Source: Acidovorax soli
Lineage (GTDB): Bacteria > Pseudomonadota > Gammaproteobacteria > Burkholderiales > Burkholderiaceae_C
NCBI RefSeq assembly: GCF_900107605.1
Contig: NZ_FNQJ01000007.1
Span: 1 to 64,000, forward strand
Reading direction: 5' to 3'
DNA: 64,000 nt
Under the pieces are notes generated by a model. It ran no database searches, was not told the origin of the DNA, and saw nothing but the letters and a program-made list of their open reading frames with translations. Both the position numbers and the translations under genes were made by a program. Below, in pieces: positions 1-8,644 of the stretch; within the stretch, counting starts at the first letter, position 1; the number at the start of each line of letters is the position of its first letter.

Positions 1-141
1 TCAGATCAAGGCTGCTTTGCTTCATGGCTTGGGAGGATGCCATGACTGGGCCGCTTCTATCCGACTGACTGCCAGGTTTTGCAGGATTTCCCTAGCTTTG
101 TGGCACGTGTGCTGTATGAAAAAGCATTACTAAATTCAGCC

Positions 142-237
142 ATGAAACCCGCCGCCCTTCCTGTGTTGCGCGCCACACGGTTGCTGGATTAGGTCCGTGA
201 GCAAATTCGTTCCGAACACTATAGCTTTGCGCACGGG
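142..237 (+). pseudogene. Decayed N-terminal fragment of an integron-type integrase
   Basis: Translation from the ATG at 142 gives MKPAALPVLRATRLLD, a TAG stop at 190, then VREQIRSEHYS in the same frame. Dropping one T at 226-228 continues it as SLRT. This resembles the start of integron (IntI-type) tyrosine recombinases, which typically read LLDxVRExIRYxHYSxRTE. The match ends there, so only about 30 residues survive, with one stop codon and one frameshift. The catalytic domain is absent. The assignment rests on remembered family sequence; the two lesions are read directly. It could mark an old integron or island end outside the window. Confidence 0.5.
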
Positions 238-335
238 GCTGGGCCACGCCATGGCGCCGTACATCGTCAGACGACGGCTTTGTGGCTATGCACTGACCGA
301 CTGCTCTGGGTCGCAAGCCGTCAACAGCCCAAAAG

Positions 336-374
336 AAAAGGCCAGCAAACCTAGAGGTTTGCTGGCCTTTTCTC
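336..374 (-). terminator. Rho-independent terminator of glnS
   Basis: A perfect 12-bp stem (340-351 with 356-367) with loop TAGA is flanked by A-runs on the left and T-runs on the right. Read on the minus strand it follows the glnS stop by about 15 bases and ends in TTTTCTTTT. It could work in both directions. Confidence 0.9.
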
Positions 375-388
375 CATTCAGGGGTTAA

Positions 389-2245
389 TCATTTCCCCCA
401 AGAGTCCTTCAGCCCTACCGCCAGGTTAAACACCGGCTTCCCCGCCGCGTGGTCCACCCGGTCCGCCACGAAGTACCCATGCCGCTCAAACTGGAACTTG
501 TCATCCGGTTTCGCATTGGCCAGTGACGGCTCCACGATGGCGGTCACTACCTTCAGGCTGTTCGGGTTCAGGCTTTCGATGAAGTCCTTGCCGCCCGCGT
601 CGGGCTGGGCGTCGAGGAACAGGCGGTCATACATGCGCACTTCGGCGTTCACGCCGTCGGCCACGCCCACCCAGGTGATGGCGGCTTTGACCTTCACGCT
701 GTCGGCGCCGGGGGTGCCGCTCTTGGTGCCCTCCACCACGGTGGCCAGCACTTCGGTGATGTTGCCTGCGGCATCCTTCGTGCAGCCGGTGCATTCGATG
801 ACGTAGCCGCCCTTCAGGCGCACAGTGTTGCCGGGCAGCATTTGACCGTCCGCCCCTGGCCGGGGCGGATAAAGGCGCTTGTAGCCCTTGGGGGGCACTT
901 CTTCAAAGTCTTCGCGCTCAATCCACACTTCCTTGCCGATGGTGAAGTGGCGCACGGGGCTTTCTACGCCCTCGGGCGGGTGGGGCAGGGCGGGCAGGTT
1001 GCAAGGCTCCAGGTGGCCGGCGCCCATCACCTCGTCCCAGTTGGTCAGCACCAGCTTGACGGGGTTGAGCACGGCCATGCCACGGTGGGCCTTCAGCTCC
1101 AGGTCTTCGCGCAGGCAGCCTTCGAGGGTGCCGTAGTCGATCCAGCTGTCGGATTTGGTCACGCCGATGCGTTCGGCAAAGGTTTGCAGGGCGGCGGGCG
1201 TGTAGCCACGGCGGCGCAGGCCGACGATGGTGGGCATGCGGGGGTCGTCCCAGCCGCTGACCTTGTGGTCGTACACCAGCTGGGCCAGCTTGCGCTTGCT
1301 GGTGATGACGTAGGTGAGGTTCAGGCGCGCAAATTCGTACTGGCGGGGGGGCGGGGCGGTGAGCAGGCCACCTTCGGTTAAACGCTCCAGCAGCCAGTCG
1401 TAGAACGGGCGCTGGTCTTCAAACTCCAGCGTGCACAGGCTGTGGGTGATCTGCTCCAGCGCGTCCTCGATGGGGTGCGCGTAGGTGTACATGGGGTAGA
1501 TGCACCAGGTGTCGCCCGTGTTGTGGTGCGTGGCCCGGCGGATGCGGTAGATGGCCGGGTCGCGCATGTTGATGTTGGGGCTGGCCATGTCGATCCTGGC
1601 GCGCAGCACCATGGAGCCATCCTCGTGCTTGCCGTCGCGCATCTCGCGAAAGATGCGCAGATTTTCCGCAGGGGTGCGGCTGCGGAAGGGGCTGTCCACG
1701 CCGGGTTTGCCGAAGTCGCCGCGGTTCACGCGCATCTGCTCGGCGGTCTGTTCGTCCACATAGGCGTGGCCAGCTTCGATCAGGGTTTCGGCCGCGCGGT
1801 ACATGAAGTCGAAGTAGTCGCTGGCCTGGTAGGGCTTGTCGTTGCCGGGCTGGCTCCAGTCAAAACCCAGCCATTTCACGGCGTCGATGATGCTGTTGAC
1901 GTATTCGGTGTCTTCTTTTTCGGGGTTGGTGTCGTCAAAGCGCAGATGGCACACACCGCCGTAGTCGCGTGCCAGGCCAAAGTTGATGCAGATGCTCTTG
2001 GCGTGGCCCACGTGCAGGTAGCCGTTGGGCTCGGGCGGGAACCGGGTGCGGATCTTGGCGGGGTCGGGCTGGCCGGCCGCGTGGTGGGCGGCATCGCCGG
2101 GGCTGCCGGCCCAGCGGCGGGTGGCGTAGATGCCTTTGTCGAGGTCGCTCTCGATGATCTGGCGCAAAAAGTTGCTGGGGCGGGCGGCTTCGGTGGCGGC
2201 GGTGCTGGTTGCGGGCGTGGTGTTGGCAGGGGTGGGGGTGCTCAT
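389..2245 (-). CDS. glnS: Glutamine--tRNA ligase
   Basis: Class I cytosolic aminoacyl-tRNA synthetase that charges tRNA-Gln with glutamine using ATP. The 618-residue protein has the HIGH-type motif HVGH at residues 78-81, within RFPPEPNGYLHVGHAKS, and the second class I motif SKRKL at about 316-320. The C-terminal part corresponds to the beta-barrel anticodon-binding domains of the family. Residues 1-25 are Thr/Ala-rich and look like a non-conserved extension. Length is slightly above the E. coli enzyme (about 554). It stands alone on the minus strand, ending at a strong terminator. Start is the ATG at 2245; no other candidate precedes the conserved region closely. Confidence 0.97.
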   Translation of the reverse strand: MSTPTPANTTPATSTAATEAARPSNFLRQIIESDLDKGIYATRRWAGSPGDAAHHAAGQPDPAKIRTRFPPEPNGYLHVGHAKSICINFGLARDYGGVCHLRFDDTNPEKEDTEYVNSIIDAVKWLGFDWSQPGNDKPYQASDYFDFMYRAAETLIEAGHAYVDEQTAEQMRVNRGDFGKPGVDSPFRSRTPAENLRIFREMRDGKHEDGSMVLRARIDMASPNINMRDPAIYRIRRATHHNTGDTWCIYPMYTYAHPIEDALEQITHSLCTLEFEDQRPFYDWLLERLTEGGLLTAPPPRQYEFARLNLTYVITSKRKLAQLVYDHKVSGWDDPRMPTIVGLRRRGYTPAALQTFAERIGVTKSDSWIDYGTLEGCLREDLELKAHRGMAVLNPVKLVLTNWDEVMGAGHLEPCNLPALPHPPEGVESPVRHFTIGKEVWIEREDFEEVPPKGYKRLYPPRPGADGQMLPGNTVRLKGGYVIECTGCTKDAAGNITEVLATVVEGTKSGTPGADSVKVKAAITWVGVADGVNAEVRMYDRLFLDAQPDAGGKDFIESLNPNSLKVVTAIVEPSLANAKPDDKFQFERHGYFVADRVDHAAGKPVFNLAVGLKDSWGK

Positions 2246-2418
2246 GCGGCCATTTTAGGGGGCGGCTTGTGGCTGCGATGCGCGGGCGCAGATGGGGGGT
2301 GTACGTCCAGAAACAATATCGGGCGCGTTTCATGACATCCTTTGGGGGGTGTGGTGCGTTGTGTACCTGTGAGGCCTGTCCAATGGGTTGGTGGCCTCTG
2401 CTTCCCAAGGAGATTTCC

Positions 2419-2784
2419 ATGACGAAAACCCGTTCTATCTATGCCATGGCCGCTGCTGCCGGTGTGGCGCTGGCCCTGCTTGCGGGCGCCGGCACCGCCC
2501 AGGCGCGCGACGTGTATTGGTCGGTGGGCGTGAATTCGCCAGGCGTGGCGTTGGGCGTCAGCAATGGCGGCTATCCCGTTTACGTGGCCCCCGCGCCGGT
2601 GTATGTGGCGCCGCAGCCCATTTATTACCAGCCACCGCCTCCGGTCTATTACGCACCGCCGCGGCCCGTGTATTACGCTCCCTCGACCTACTATGCACAG
2701 CCACCGGGCTTTTACTACCGTGATCGCGGACACCGCCATGGGCACCGCGGCCGTGGTGATTGGGGCGACCGCTGGGATCGATGA
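2419..2784 (+). CDS. Small exported Tyr/Pro-rich protein of unknown function
   Basis: A 121-residue protein beginning MTKTRSIYAMAAAAG, preceded by a good AAGGAG site at 2407-2412. It has a Sec signal peptide with a hydrophobic core and a cleavage site after TAQA (about residue 28). The mature part carries repeats of the type PVYVAP / PVYYAPP at residues 52-95, followed by a His/Arg/Gly/Asp-rich tail (HRHGHRGRGDWGDRWDR). Such low-complexity exported proteins are common in Burkholderiales; I know of no assigned function. It is probably periplasmic or surface-associated. An upstream in-frame extension exists but lacks an RBS and would bury the signal peptide. Confidence 0.75.
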   Translation: MTKTRSIYAMAAAAGVALALLAGAGTAQARDVYWSVGVNSPGVALGVSNGGYPVYVAPAPVYVAPQPIYYQPPPPVYYAPPRPVYYAPSTYYAQPPGFYYRDRGHRHGHRGRGDWGDRWDR

Positions 2785-2888
2785 TGCGGCTTCGGCGGTG
2801 CGGTCACTGCTGACGGTGACCACCTGGTCGGGCACCGCATAATCCGGCGTCTGGCCTGCCGGTTTGGCAGGCGGACCGCCCGGAGTGC

Positions 2889-3338
2889 ATGCCTGTGAAA
2901 ACCGTTTTTGTCCTGAATGGCCCCAACCTGAACTTGCTGGGCACGCGCGAACCTGCCGTGTATGGCGCCCAGACGCTGGCCGATGTAGAGCAACTGTGCG
3001 CCGCCGCCTGCGCCCGCCACGGGTTTGCGCTGCGCTTTCACCAAAGCAACCACGAGGGCGCGCTGGTGGACTGGATCCACGAGGCGGGCCGCCTGCACGC
3101 CGCGGGCGAACTGGCGGGCGTGGTGCTCAATGCTGGCGCCTACACCCACACCAGCGTGGCGCTGCTCGATGCCATCAAGGGCACGGGCGTTGCACTGATC
3201 GAGCTGCACATCAGCAACGTGCACGCCCGCGAGAGCTTCCGCCACCACTCCTATATTGCCGCTGCCGCCAAGGCGGTGATGTGCGGCTTTGGCGTCAAGG
3301 GCTATGGCCTGGCCATTGACGGCCTGGCCGGGCTGTGA
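2889..3338 (+). CDS. aroQ: Type II 3-dehydroquinate dehydratase
   Basis: Third step of the shikimate pathway: dehydration of 3-dehydroquinate to 3-dehydroshikimate in the cytoplasm. The 149-residue length is typical of the dodecameric type II family. Seen in the sequence: the signature [15 protein letters not shown] at residues 8-22, the active-site Tyr in VYG (Y25), the substrate-binding [12 protein letters not shown], and the catalytic His in IELHISN (H107). The stop codon overlaps a possible GTG start of the next gene, so the two are likely translated from one message. No accB/accC follows, unlike in many gammaproteobacteria. Confidence 0.96.
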   Translation: MPVKTVFVLNGPNLNLLGTREPAVYGAQTLADVEQLCAAACARHGFALRFHQSNHEGALVDWIHEAGRLHAAGELAGVVLNAGAYTHTSVALLDAIKGTGVALIELHISNVHARESFRHHSYIAAAAKAVMCGFGVKGYGLAIDGLAGL

Positions 3339-3355
3339 GGGAGCAGGTTTTTCGC

Positions 3356-4210
3356 ATGACCGATTTGTATCTTCCCTCCGAGGTGCAGCGCCTGGCTGCG
3401 CAAGCCGAGCGCCACACCACACCCTGCGGCGAGGGCGACATTCTCTGGCATGTCTGGGGCGAAGCCCGCCCGAATGCGCGCCCGCTGGTGCTGCTGCATG
3501 GCGGCAGCGGCAGCTGGACGCATTGGGTGCGCAACATCGATGCCCTGGTGGCCGCCGGGCGCCAGCTATGGGTACCCGATCTGCCCGGTTTCGGTGAATC
3601 CGCCGCGCCGCTGTCGGGTGGCGATGCCGATGCGCTGGTGGCGCCGTTGCGCGCGGGGCTGCACGCTTTGCTGGGCAACGCACCCTGTGATCTGGTGGGG
3701 TTCTCGTTTGGCGGTTTGACGGCTGGCCTGCTGCTGGCGGCCCACCCCGAACTGGCCGAACGGCTGGTGCTGGTGGGGGCGCCGGCCATGGGCGTGGTGC
3801 CCCACCGGCAGTTCGAGCTGAAGGCCTGGCGCCACCTGACCGAACTGGACGAACAGCTGGCCATCCACCGCTACAACCTGGCCGCGCTGATGCTGCATGA
3901 CACGCGCCTCATCGACGGCCTGGCCCTGCAGACCCATGTGGCCAACGTGCTGCGCGACCGCATGCCCCGCCGCCGCCTGGCGCACACCGACATCCTGGCG
4001 CGCTCGCTGCCCCAGGTGGCTTGCCCGGTGCATGCCATTTATGGCGAGTACGATGCGCTGTACAAAAGCTGGATTCACCAGCTTGAAGACGCCTTTGCCG
4101 CGGCTGCCCCCGATTTTCGGGGCATGCACCTGGTGCCCAATGCCGGCCACTGGGTTCAGTTCGAGCAGCCTGAGGCGTTTGATGCGGCGCTGCTGGCGGC
4201 GCTGGCCTGA
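3356..4210 (+). CDS. Alpha/beta-fold hydrolase
   Basis: A 284-residue cytoplasmic alpha/beta hydrolase without a signal peptide. The oxyanion/early strand motif LLHGGSGSW, the nucleophile elbow GFSFGG (Ser117), an acidic residue in IYGEYDALY, and the terminal catalytic His in NAGHW (H265) are all in place, so the enzyme should be active. Family members hydrolyse esters or C-C bonds of varied substrates; this one cannot be placed more precisely from sequence. I chose the ATG at 3356; a GTG at 3335 overlaps the aroQ stop and would add seven residues. It lies between aroQ and arfB, on the same strand with short gaps. Confidence 0.85.
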   Translation: MTDLYLPSEVQRLAAQAERHTTPCGEGDILWHVWGEARPNARPLVLLHGGSGSWTHWVRNIDALVAAGRQLWVPDLPGFGESAAPLSGGDADALVAPLRAGLHALLGNAPCDLVGFSFGGLTAGLLLAAHPELAERLVLVGAPAMGVVPHRQFELKAWRHLTELDEQLAIHRYNLAALMLHDTRLIDGLALQTHVANVLRDRMPRRRLAHTDILARSLPQVACPVHAIYGEYDALYKSWIHQLEDAFAAAAPDFRGMHLVPNAGHWVQFEQPEAFDAALLAALA

Positions 4211-4238
4211 AAGCCTGCGCGATGCCGCAGGGTGTTCC

Positions 4239-4646
4239 ATGAGCGCCGCCCTGCTGCAGGTGGCCGAAGCCGAGGTGGAATTCTCGGCCATGCGCGCCCA
4301 GGGCGCCGGCGGCCAGAACGTCAACAAGGTTTCGAGCGCAGTGCACCTGCGCTTTGCCGTGGGCGCGTCCTCGCTGCCGGTAGGCGTGAAAGAGCGCCTG
4401 CTGGCCCTGCGCGATAGCCGCATCACGCAGGACGGTGTGGTCGTCATCAAGGCCCAGCAATACCGTAGCCAGGAGCAAAACCGGGCCGACGCGCTGGCGC
4501 GGTTGAACGCGCTGGTGCAATCGGTGGCGCAACCACCCCGCACGCGCCGCGCCACCAAGCCCACCTATGGCTCCAGGCAGCGGCGCCTGGAATCCAAAAC
4601 CCAGCGTGGTGAGACCAAGGCATTGCGCGGGAAGGTGCGGGACTGA
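4239..4646 (+). CDS. arfB: Alternative ribosome-rescue factor (peptidyl-tRNA hydrolase)
   Basis: ArfB/YaeJ-type protein of 135 residues that releases the nascent chain from ribosomes stalled on mRNA without a stop codon. The catalytic GGQ is at residues 24-26 (GAGGQNVNK). The tail is rich in Arg/Lys (RTRRATKPTYGSRQRRLESK), as needed to enter the empty mRNA channel. There is no codon-recognition domain, which separates it from prfA/prfB. The start ATG lies 28 bases after the hydrolase stop, suggesting a shared transcript. Confidence 0.93.
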   Translation: MSAALLQVAEAEVEFSAMRAQGAGGQNVNKVSSAVHLRFAVGASSLPVGVKERLLALRDSRITQDGVVVIKAQQYRSQEQNRADALARLNALVQSVAQPPRTRRATKPTYGSRQRRLESKTQRGETKALRGKVRD

Positions 4647-4765
4647 GAGCCTGAACAGTGTGGCCGTGCTATTGGTAAGGTTTTTGGAACGATATGTCTG
4701 ATGGCAGAGGAATTGAATCGCTGCTTATTAGCTACTACATTCTGGGTATTCACTGAAAGACTGCC

Positions 4766-5602
4766 ATGTCCACTTCTGCCCCTGTCTCCAGCCACGTTCA
4801 CAACCCCGCCCTCGTTCCGTCTCTCTATGTTTCGCATGGCGCGCCCCTGTTTGCGCTGGATGCGGGCGAAACCGGCCCTGCGCTCACCCGCTGGGGGCAG
4901 GAGTTGCGTGCGCAGTTTCCGGCCTTGCGCGGGGTGGTCGTCATGTCGCCGCACTGGATGGCCCGCACCCCGCAGGTCATGACGGGCCCGCAGCCCGCCA
5001 CCTGGCACGACTTTGGCGGCTTTCCGCCCGCGCTGTACCAGTTGCAATACCCCGCGCCCGGTGCACCCGCGCTGGCGCAAGAGGTGCTGGCCCTGCTGCA
5101 GGCGGCCGGTGTGCCTGCCCAGGGCGATGCACAGCGCCCGTTTGACCACGGTGCCTGGGTGCCGCTGATGCACCTGTTTCCCGAGGCCGACCTGCCGGTG
5201 GTGCAGGTGGCGCTGCCCGTTGGCGCAGGCCCTGCCGAGGTCTATGCCATGGGCGCGGCACTGCGCGGCCTGCGCAGCCAGGGCGTGCTGGTGCTGGGTT
5301 CGGGCAGCATGACGCACAACCTGGGCGAATTTTTTGGTGGGGCGCGCGAGCCTGCGCCTTATGTGATCGAGTTCAGCCGCTGGGTCGAATCGGCCCTGGA
5401 GCGGGGCGATCTCAAGGCCTTGCTCAACTACCGCAGCCTGGCGCCGCACGCCGAGCGCGCCCATCCCACGGATGACCATTTCTTGCCGCTGTTCTTTGCA
5501 CTGGGTGCCGCAGGCGACGATTTGCACGCAAACTACCTCAGCCGCGAGGTGATGTACAGCATGCTGGCGATGGATGCCTTTGCGCTGCAGCCCGCGGTAT
5601 GA
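4766..5602 (+). CDS. ygiD: DODA-type extradiol aromatic ring-opening dioxygenase
   Basis: A 278-residue class III extradiol dioxygenase of the 4,5-DOPA-dioxygenase (YgiD) group, using non-haem metal to cleave catechol-type rings. Predicted metal ligands are His24 (YVSHGAP), His63 (VVVMSPHW) and an invariant His in RPFDHGAW (H128); a further His lies in GSGSMTHNLG. Length matches the family (about 260-280). The natural substrate of bacterial members is uncertain. No other aromatic-degradation genes are near, so a housekeeping or detoxification role is possible. The 119-base gap upstream contains a weak resemblance (TTATTAGCTACTAC) to the dispersed repeat. Confidence 0.88.
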   Translation: MSTSAPVSSHVHNPALVPSLYVSHGAPLFALDAGETGPALTRWGQELRAQFPALRGVVVMSPHWMARTPQVMTGPQPATWHDFGGFPPALYQLQYPAPGAPALAQEVLALLQAAGVPAQGDAQRPFDHGAWVPLMHLFPEADLPVVQVALPVGAGPAEVYAMGAALRGLRSQGVLVLGSGSMTHNLGEFFGGAREPAPYVIEFSRWVESALERGDLKALLNYRSLAPHAERAHPTDDHFLPLFFALGAAGDDLHANYLSREVMYSMLAMDAFALQPAV

Positions 5603-5653
5603 CCGTGCCCATCCACCCCGTTTTTTAACCAAAATCACCTCTGGCAATTGACC

Positions 5654-6325
5654 ATGCTTGATCTACCGCTCACTTTTTTGCAGCGTCCTGCCGCTGCGGG
5701 CATTCCCAAACCCTGGCTGCTGGTGCTGATGCATGGCGTGGGCAGCAACGAGCAGGATCTTTTCAGCCTGGCTTCGCAGCTTCCCGAGCGCTTTCATGTG
5801 CTGAGCCTGCGCGCACCCCACCGCATGGGGCCGGGCTCGCACGCCTGGTTTGATTTCTCGGTGGAGCCCAGTGGCGCCCGCAGCATCAACGAGGCGCAGG
5901 AGGCCCACAGCCGTGCCCTGGTGGCGCAGACCATCGAGGCGGCCTCGGCCCAGCTGGGTATTGCACCTGAGCGCGTGGTGGTGGGGGGCTTCAGCCAGGG
6001 CGGCATCATGGCCTTGTCGCTGCTGCTGACACGGCCCGAACTGCTGCATGCCGCCATGGTCTGGCACAGCCGCCTGCTGGCCGAGGTGGTGCCGCTGCAG
6101 GCCTCGCACGAGGCATTGCACGGCAAGAAGCTGTGGCTGAGCCACGGCACGCACGACAACGTGATTCCGCTCGCCAATGCCCAGGCCATTGCGCACCACA
6201 TGGCAACGCTGCCCGTGTCGGTGACCTACCGCGAGTTTCCGGGTACGCACGAGATCCGCCCGTCCGAGCTGGCCGCCACGGTGGCGTGGCTGGAGTCACT
6301 CTCGACCACGCCCGTGCCCTATTGA
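5654..6325 (+). CDS. Phospholipase/carboxylesterase family serine esterase
   Basis: Cytoplasmic serine hydrolase of the phospholipase/carboxylesterase (acyl-protein thioesterase-like) family, 223 residues. It has LLVLMHGVGSNEQDL near the N-terminus, the nucleophile elbow GGFSQGG (Ser114), an Asp in HGTHDNVIP and a His in FPGTHEI, giving a full Ser-Asp-His triad. Members hydrolyse short-chain esters or thioesters. I prefer the ATG at 5654; a TTG two codons upstream is in frame. It follows the dioxygenase by 51 bases on the same strand and may share its transcript. Confidence 0.88.
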   Translation: MLDLPLTFLQRPAAAGIPKPWLLVLMHGVGSNEQDLFSLASQLPERFHVLSLRAPHRMGPGSHAWFDFSVEPSGARSINEAQEAHSRALVAQTIEAASAQLGIAPERVVVGGFSQGGIMALSLLLTRPELLHAAMVWHSRLLAEVVPLQASHEALHGKKLWLSHGTHDNVIPLANAQAIAHHMATLPVSVTYREFPGTHEIRPSELAATVAWLESLSTTPVPY

Positions 6326-6335
6326 GGTATTCGGG

Positions 6336-6396
6336 TTGCTATCTAACTGATAGCTATTGGCGCTTGCTGGCAAGGCAATGGATCGTTATTTCTTGT
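6336..6396 (+). repeat. Dispersed intergenic repeat, copy A
   Basis: Contains GATAGCTATTGGCGCTTG followed by CTGGCAAGG, fitting the shared pattern ATAGCT-N3-GCGCTTG-spacer-AAGCGCT with a decayed right arm. It fills the gap between two convergent genes (esterase and mtfA). Confidence 0.6.
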
Positions 6397-6417
6397 GAAT
6401 CACCAGGTCGGGCCGGG

Positions 6418-7251
6418 CTATTCCGGCAATGACAGCCCCGGCCGGAAGAACGCATCGAGCACTGGCATCAGCACCGGGAATTCCTGCGCAAACTGCGCCC
6501 GGTTCACAAAATACGCCTCGCACGCCACAGCAAAAAACTCGGCCGGTGCCGTGGCGCCATAGGCATCGAGCCAGGGTTGGGTGGCGCCAAAGCGCTCGGC
6601 CATGATCACGCGCTCGCGAAAATCCGCATAGACTGGCTCCCATGCTGCCCACCAGGCCTCGTGGGCAGCACGGCCCGTGCGGGTGCCCATGAAGCCTGCC
6701 GGCAGGGGTGGGCAGCCGTTGGGGGTACCGCTGCGCATGTCGAGCTTGTGCACGAACTCGTGCACCACCACGTTGGTGCCGCGCGCGGTGTTGTGGCTGG
6801 CATCGGCCACATGCTGCCAGCTGAGCATGATGGGGCCGCGCTCCATGGCCTCGCCCAGCAGCACCTCGGTGTGCTCGTGCACTACGCCGGCTTCGTCCAT
6901 CGTCTGGCGGCGCGCCACGGCTTCGCCCGGGTGCACCACAATGCCCACGAAGTCGTCGTACCAGCCCAGGGCTGCGGCGGCATCGCCCCAGTGCAGCAGT
7001 GGCAGGCAGGCCTGCGCGGCGATGTCGATGGCCATGGCATCGGTCACCACCAGACCATGGGCGCCATGGAACTGCTTGTGGTGCAAAAAGAGGGCGCTGA
7101 GCGCGCGCAACTTGGCCTGGTCGTGCAGCGGCAGGGCCGCCAGAAACGGGTAGCGCAGCAGGGTTTGCAGCCACAGCGCGGCCGAGATGTCAGGCACGGG
7201 CGCCACGGTGGCGCGAACGCGGCTCCAGAGCCGGTCAAGAAAGGGGGGCAT
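6418..7251 (-). CDS. mtfA: MtfA-type zinc peptidase
   Basis: M90-family metallopeptidase of 277 residues. In E. coli MtfA binds the repressor Mlc and so derepresses the glucose PTS gene ptsG; in betaproteobacteria its partner is not known. The zinc motif HEFVHKLD gives HExxH at residues 164-168, and the downstream EFFAVACEAYF supplies the conserved Glu-rich helix. Last gene of a minus-strand group with lpxH, ppiB, ppiA and a TPR protein, 42 bases after lpxH. No PTS genes are near, so the E. coli role should not be transferred automatically. Confidence 0.88.
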   Translation of the reverse strand: MPPFLDRLWSRVRATVAPVPDISAALWLQTLLRYPFLAALPLHDQAKLRALSALFLHHKQFHGAHGLVVTDAMAIDIAAQACLPLLHWGDAAAALGWYDDFVGIVVHPGEAVARRQTMDEAGVVHEHTEVLLGEAMERGPIMLSWQHVADASHNTARGTNVVVHEFVHKLDMRSGTPNGCPPLPAGFMGTRTGRAAHEAWWAAWEPVYADFRERVIMAERFGATQPWLDAYGATAPAEFFAVACEAYFVNRAQFAQEFPVLMPVLDAFFRPGLSLPE

Positions 7252-7293
7252 GGTGATCGGGCGGCAGGAGGTCGAGTCCCGCGCAATTCAGGA

Positions 7294-8079
7294 TCACTCG
7301 CACCTGGGGGCCAAAGCCACGCGTTCCAGGCCCGCGTTAGACAAACGCAGTGTTTCCAGGCGCGGGGGTTGTGCGGCGGCGTCCCAGTCGCTCAGCACCA
7401 CCCGCTGCAGGCCCGGTGCCAGGGCGTGGTTCGCCGGCTTGTGGGTGTGGCCGTGGATCAGGGTGTGCGCCTGGGCGGCTGTGAGCCAGTCGATGGCGGC
7501 GGGGCCGTCCACATCGGCGTAGATGGCGCCCGATCGCTTGTGCGCCTCGCTCTCCTGGCGGATGCTGCGTGCCTGCGCCCGGCGCGTGGCCAGGGGCTGG
7601 GTCAGAAATTGCGCTTGCCACTGGGCACTGCGCGCCTGCACGCGAAAGCGCTGGTAATCCACATCGTCCAGGCACAGCAGGTCGCCATGGCTGAGCACGA
7701 AGCGCTGGTTGTCGAAAACCAGCACGGTGGGATCAGCCAGGCCGGTGATGCCGCAATGCGCAAGAAACGCCGGCCCCGCCAGAAAGTCGCGGTTGCCGTG
7801 CATGAAGTACACGGGCAGGCGCTGCGCTGCGGCCTGCAGGGCCGCGCAGCCCTGGGCCTCGAAGCTGCCGGGCTCCAGGATGGCATCGTCGCCCACCCAC
7901 ACCTCGAACAGGTCGCCCAGGATGAAGAGGGCGTCGGCTGGCGTGGTCTGCAGGTAGTGCCGCCAGGCGGCCACCGTGGCGGGCTCGCTGGCCTGCAGGT
8001 GCAGGTCGGAAATGAAATCGACCGTGCGCCAGTGCGAGGGAGCGGCAAGCTCCTCGAACCGGGGCACGGTCGGGGTCAC
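7294..8079 (-). CDS. lpxH: UDP-2,3-diacylglucosamine diphosphatase
   Basis: Peripheral inner-membrane calcineurin-like phosphoesterase that cleaves UDP-2,3-diacylglucosamine to lipid X and UMP in lipid A synthesis. The metal-binding series is intact: DLHL (residues 25-28), GDLFEVWVGDD (55-65), GNRDF, SHGDLLCLDD and IHGHTHK. Length (261) fits. It starts 15 bases after the ppiB stop, so the two are co-transcribed, an order common in betaproteobacteria. Confidence 0.95.
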   Translation of the reverse strand: MTPTVPRFEELAAPSHWRTVDFISDLHLQASEPATVAAWRHYLQTTPADALFILGDLFEVWVGDDAILEPGSFEAQGCAALQAAAQRLPVYFMHGNRDFLAGPAFLAHCGITGLADPTVLVFDNQRFVLSHGDLLCLDDVDYQRFRVQARSAQWQAQFLTQPLATRRAQARSIRQESEAHKRSGAIYADVDGPAAIDWLTAAQAHTLIHGHTHKPANHALAPGLQRVVLSDWDAAAQPPRLETLRLSNAGLERVALAPRCE

Positions 8080-8094
8080 GGGCAGGGCCTGGGC

Positions 8095-8622
8095 TTAAAG
8101 CGCAACCGCCTTGTCGATCACCACAGCGTCAAAAGGCACGTCGTCGTGGAAGCCCTTGCGCGTGGTGCGGACGGCCTTGATGGCGTCCACGACGTCCTGG
8201 CCCTTCACGACCTTGCCGAACACGGCGTAGCCCCAGCCCTGGGGGGTAGGAGAGCTGTGGTTCAGGAAGGCGTTGTCCACCGTATTGATGAAGAACTGTG
8301 CCGTGGCCGAGTGCGGGTCGCCCGTGCGCGCCATGGCCACGGTGTACTTGTCGTTCTTCAGGCCGTTCTTGGCTTCGTTCTCGATCGGGGCCTGGGTTTC
8401 CTTTTGCTTCATGTCGGCCGTCATGCCGCCGCCCTGGACCATGAAGTTCTTGATCACGCGGTGGAACACGGTGCCGTTGTAGAAGCCGCTGTTGACGTAG
8501 TTCAGGAAGTTCTCGGCCGACTTGGGGGCCTTCGCGGCGTCCAGTTCGATGGTGATCACGCCTTGGGTGGCGGTTTCGGCCACGTTGATGGTGACGTGGA
8601 GTTCAACTTGTGGATTGCTCAT
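8095..8622 (-). CDS. ppiB: Cytoplasmic peptidyl-prolyl cis-trans isomerase B
   Basis: Cyclophilin of 175 residues without a signal peptide, catalysing proline isomerisation during folding. The active-site segment [13 protein letters not shown], the [16 protein letters not shown] strand and [10 protein letters not shown] are all present. It lies 22 bases after ppiA, its periplasmic paralogue (about half of positions identical by eye), so this is a tandem pair in which only ppiA kept a signal peptide. Confidence 0.95.
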   Translation of the reverse strand: MSNPQVELHVTINVAETATQGVITIELDAAKAPKSAENFLNYVNSGFYNGTVFHRVIKNFMVQGGGMTADMKQKETQAPIENEAKNGLKNDKYTVAMARTGDPHSATAQFFINTVDNAFLNHSSPTPQGWGYAVFGKVVKGQDVVDAIKAVRTTRKGFHDDVPFDAVVIDKAVAL

Positions 8623-8644
8623 TGCAGTGCTTTCTTCAAAAAAA

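Larger units (their letters stand above)
1..388. other. Gene-poor left edge
   Basis: Apart from the integrase remnant and the glnS terminator, no convincing gene is present here. Short open frames on both strands lack recognisable products and ribosome-binding sites. The sequence is less GC-biased than its neighbours, as expected for decayed DNA. Confidence 0.6.

Noticed and set aside
4700-4750. A ninth copy of the dispersed repeat before the dioxygenase gene
   Set aside because: Only TTATTAGCTACTAC matches; neither GCGCTT arm is present.
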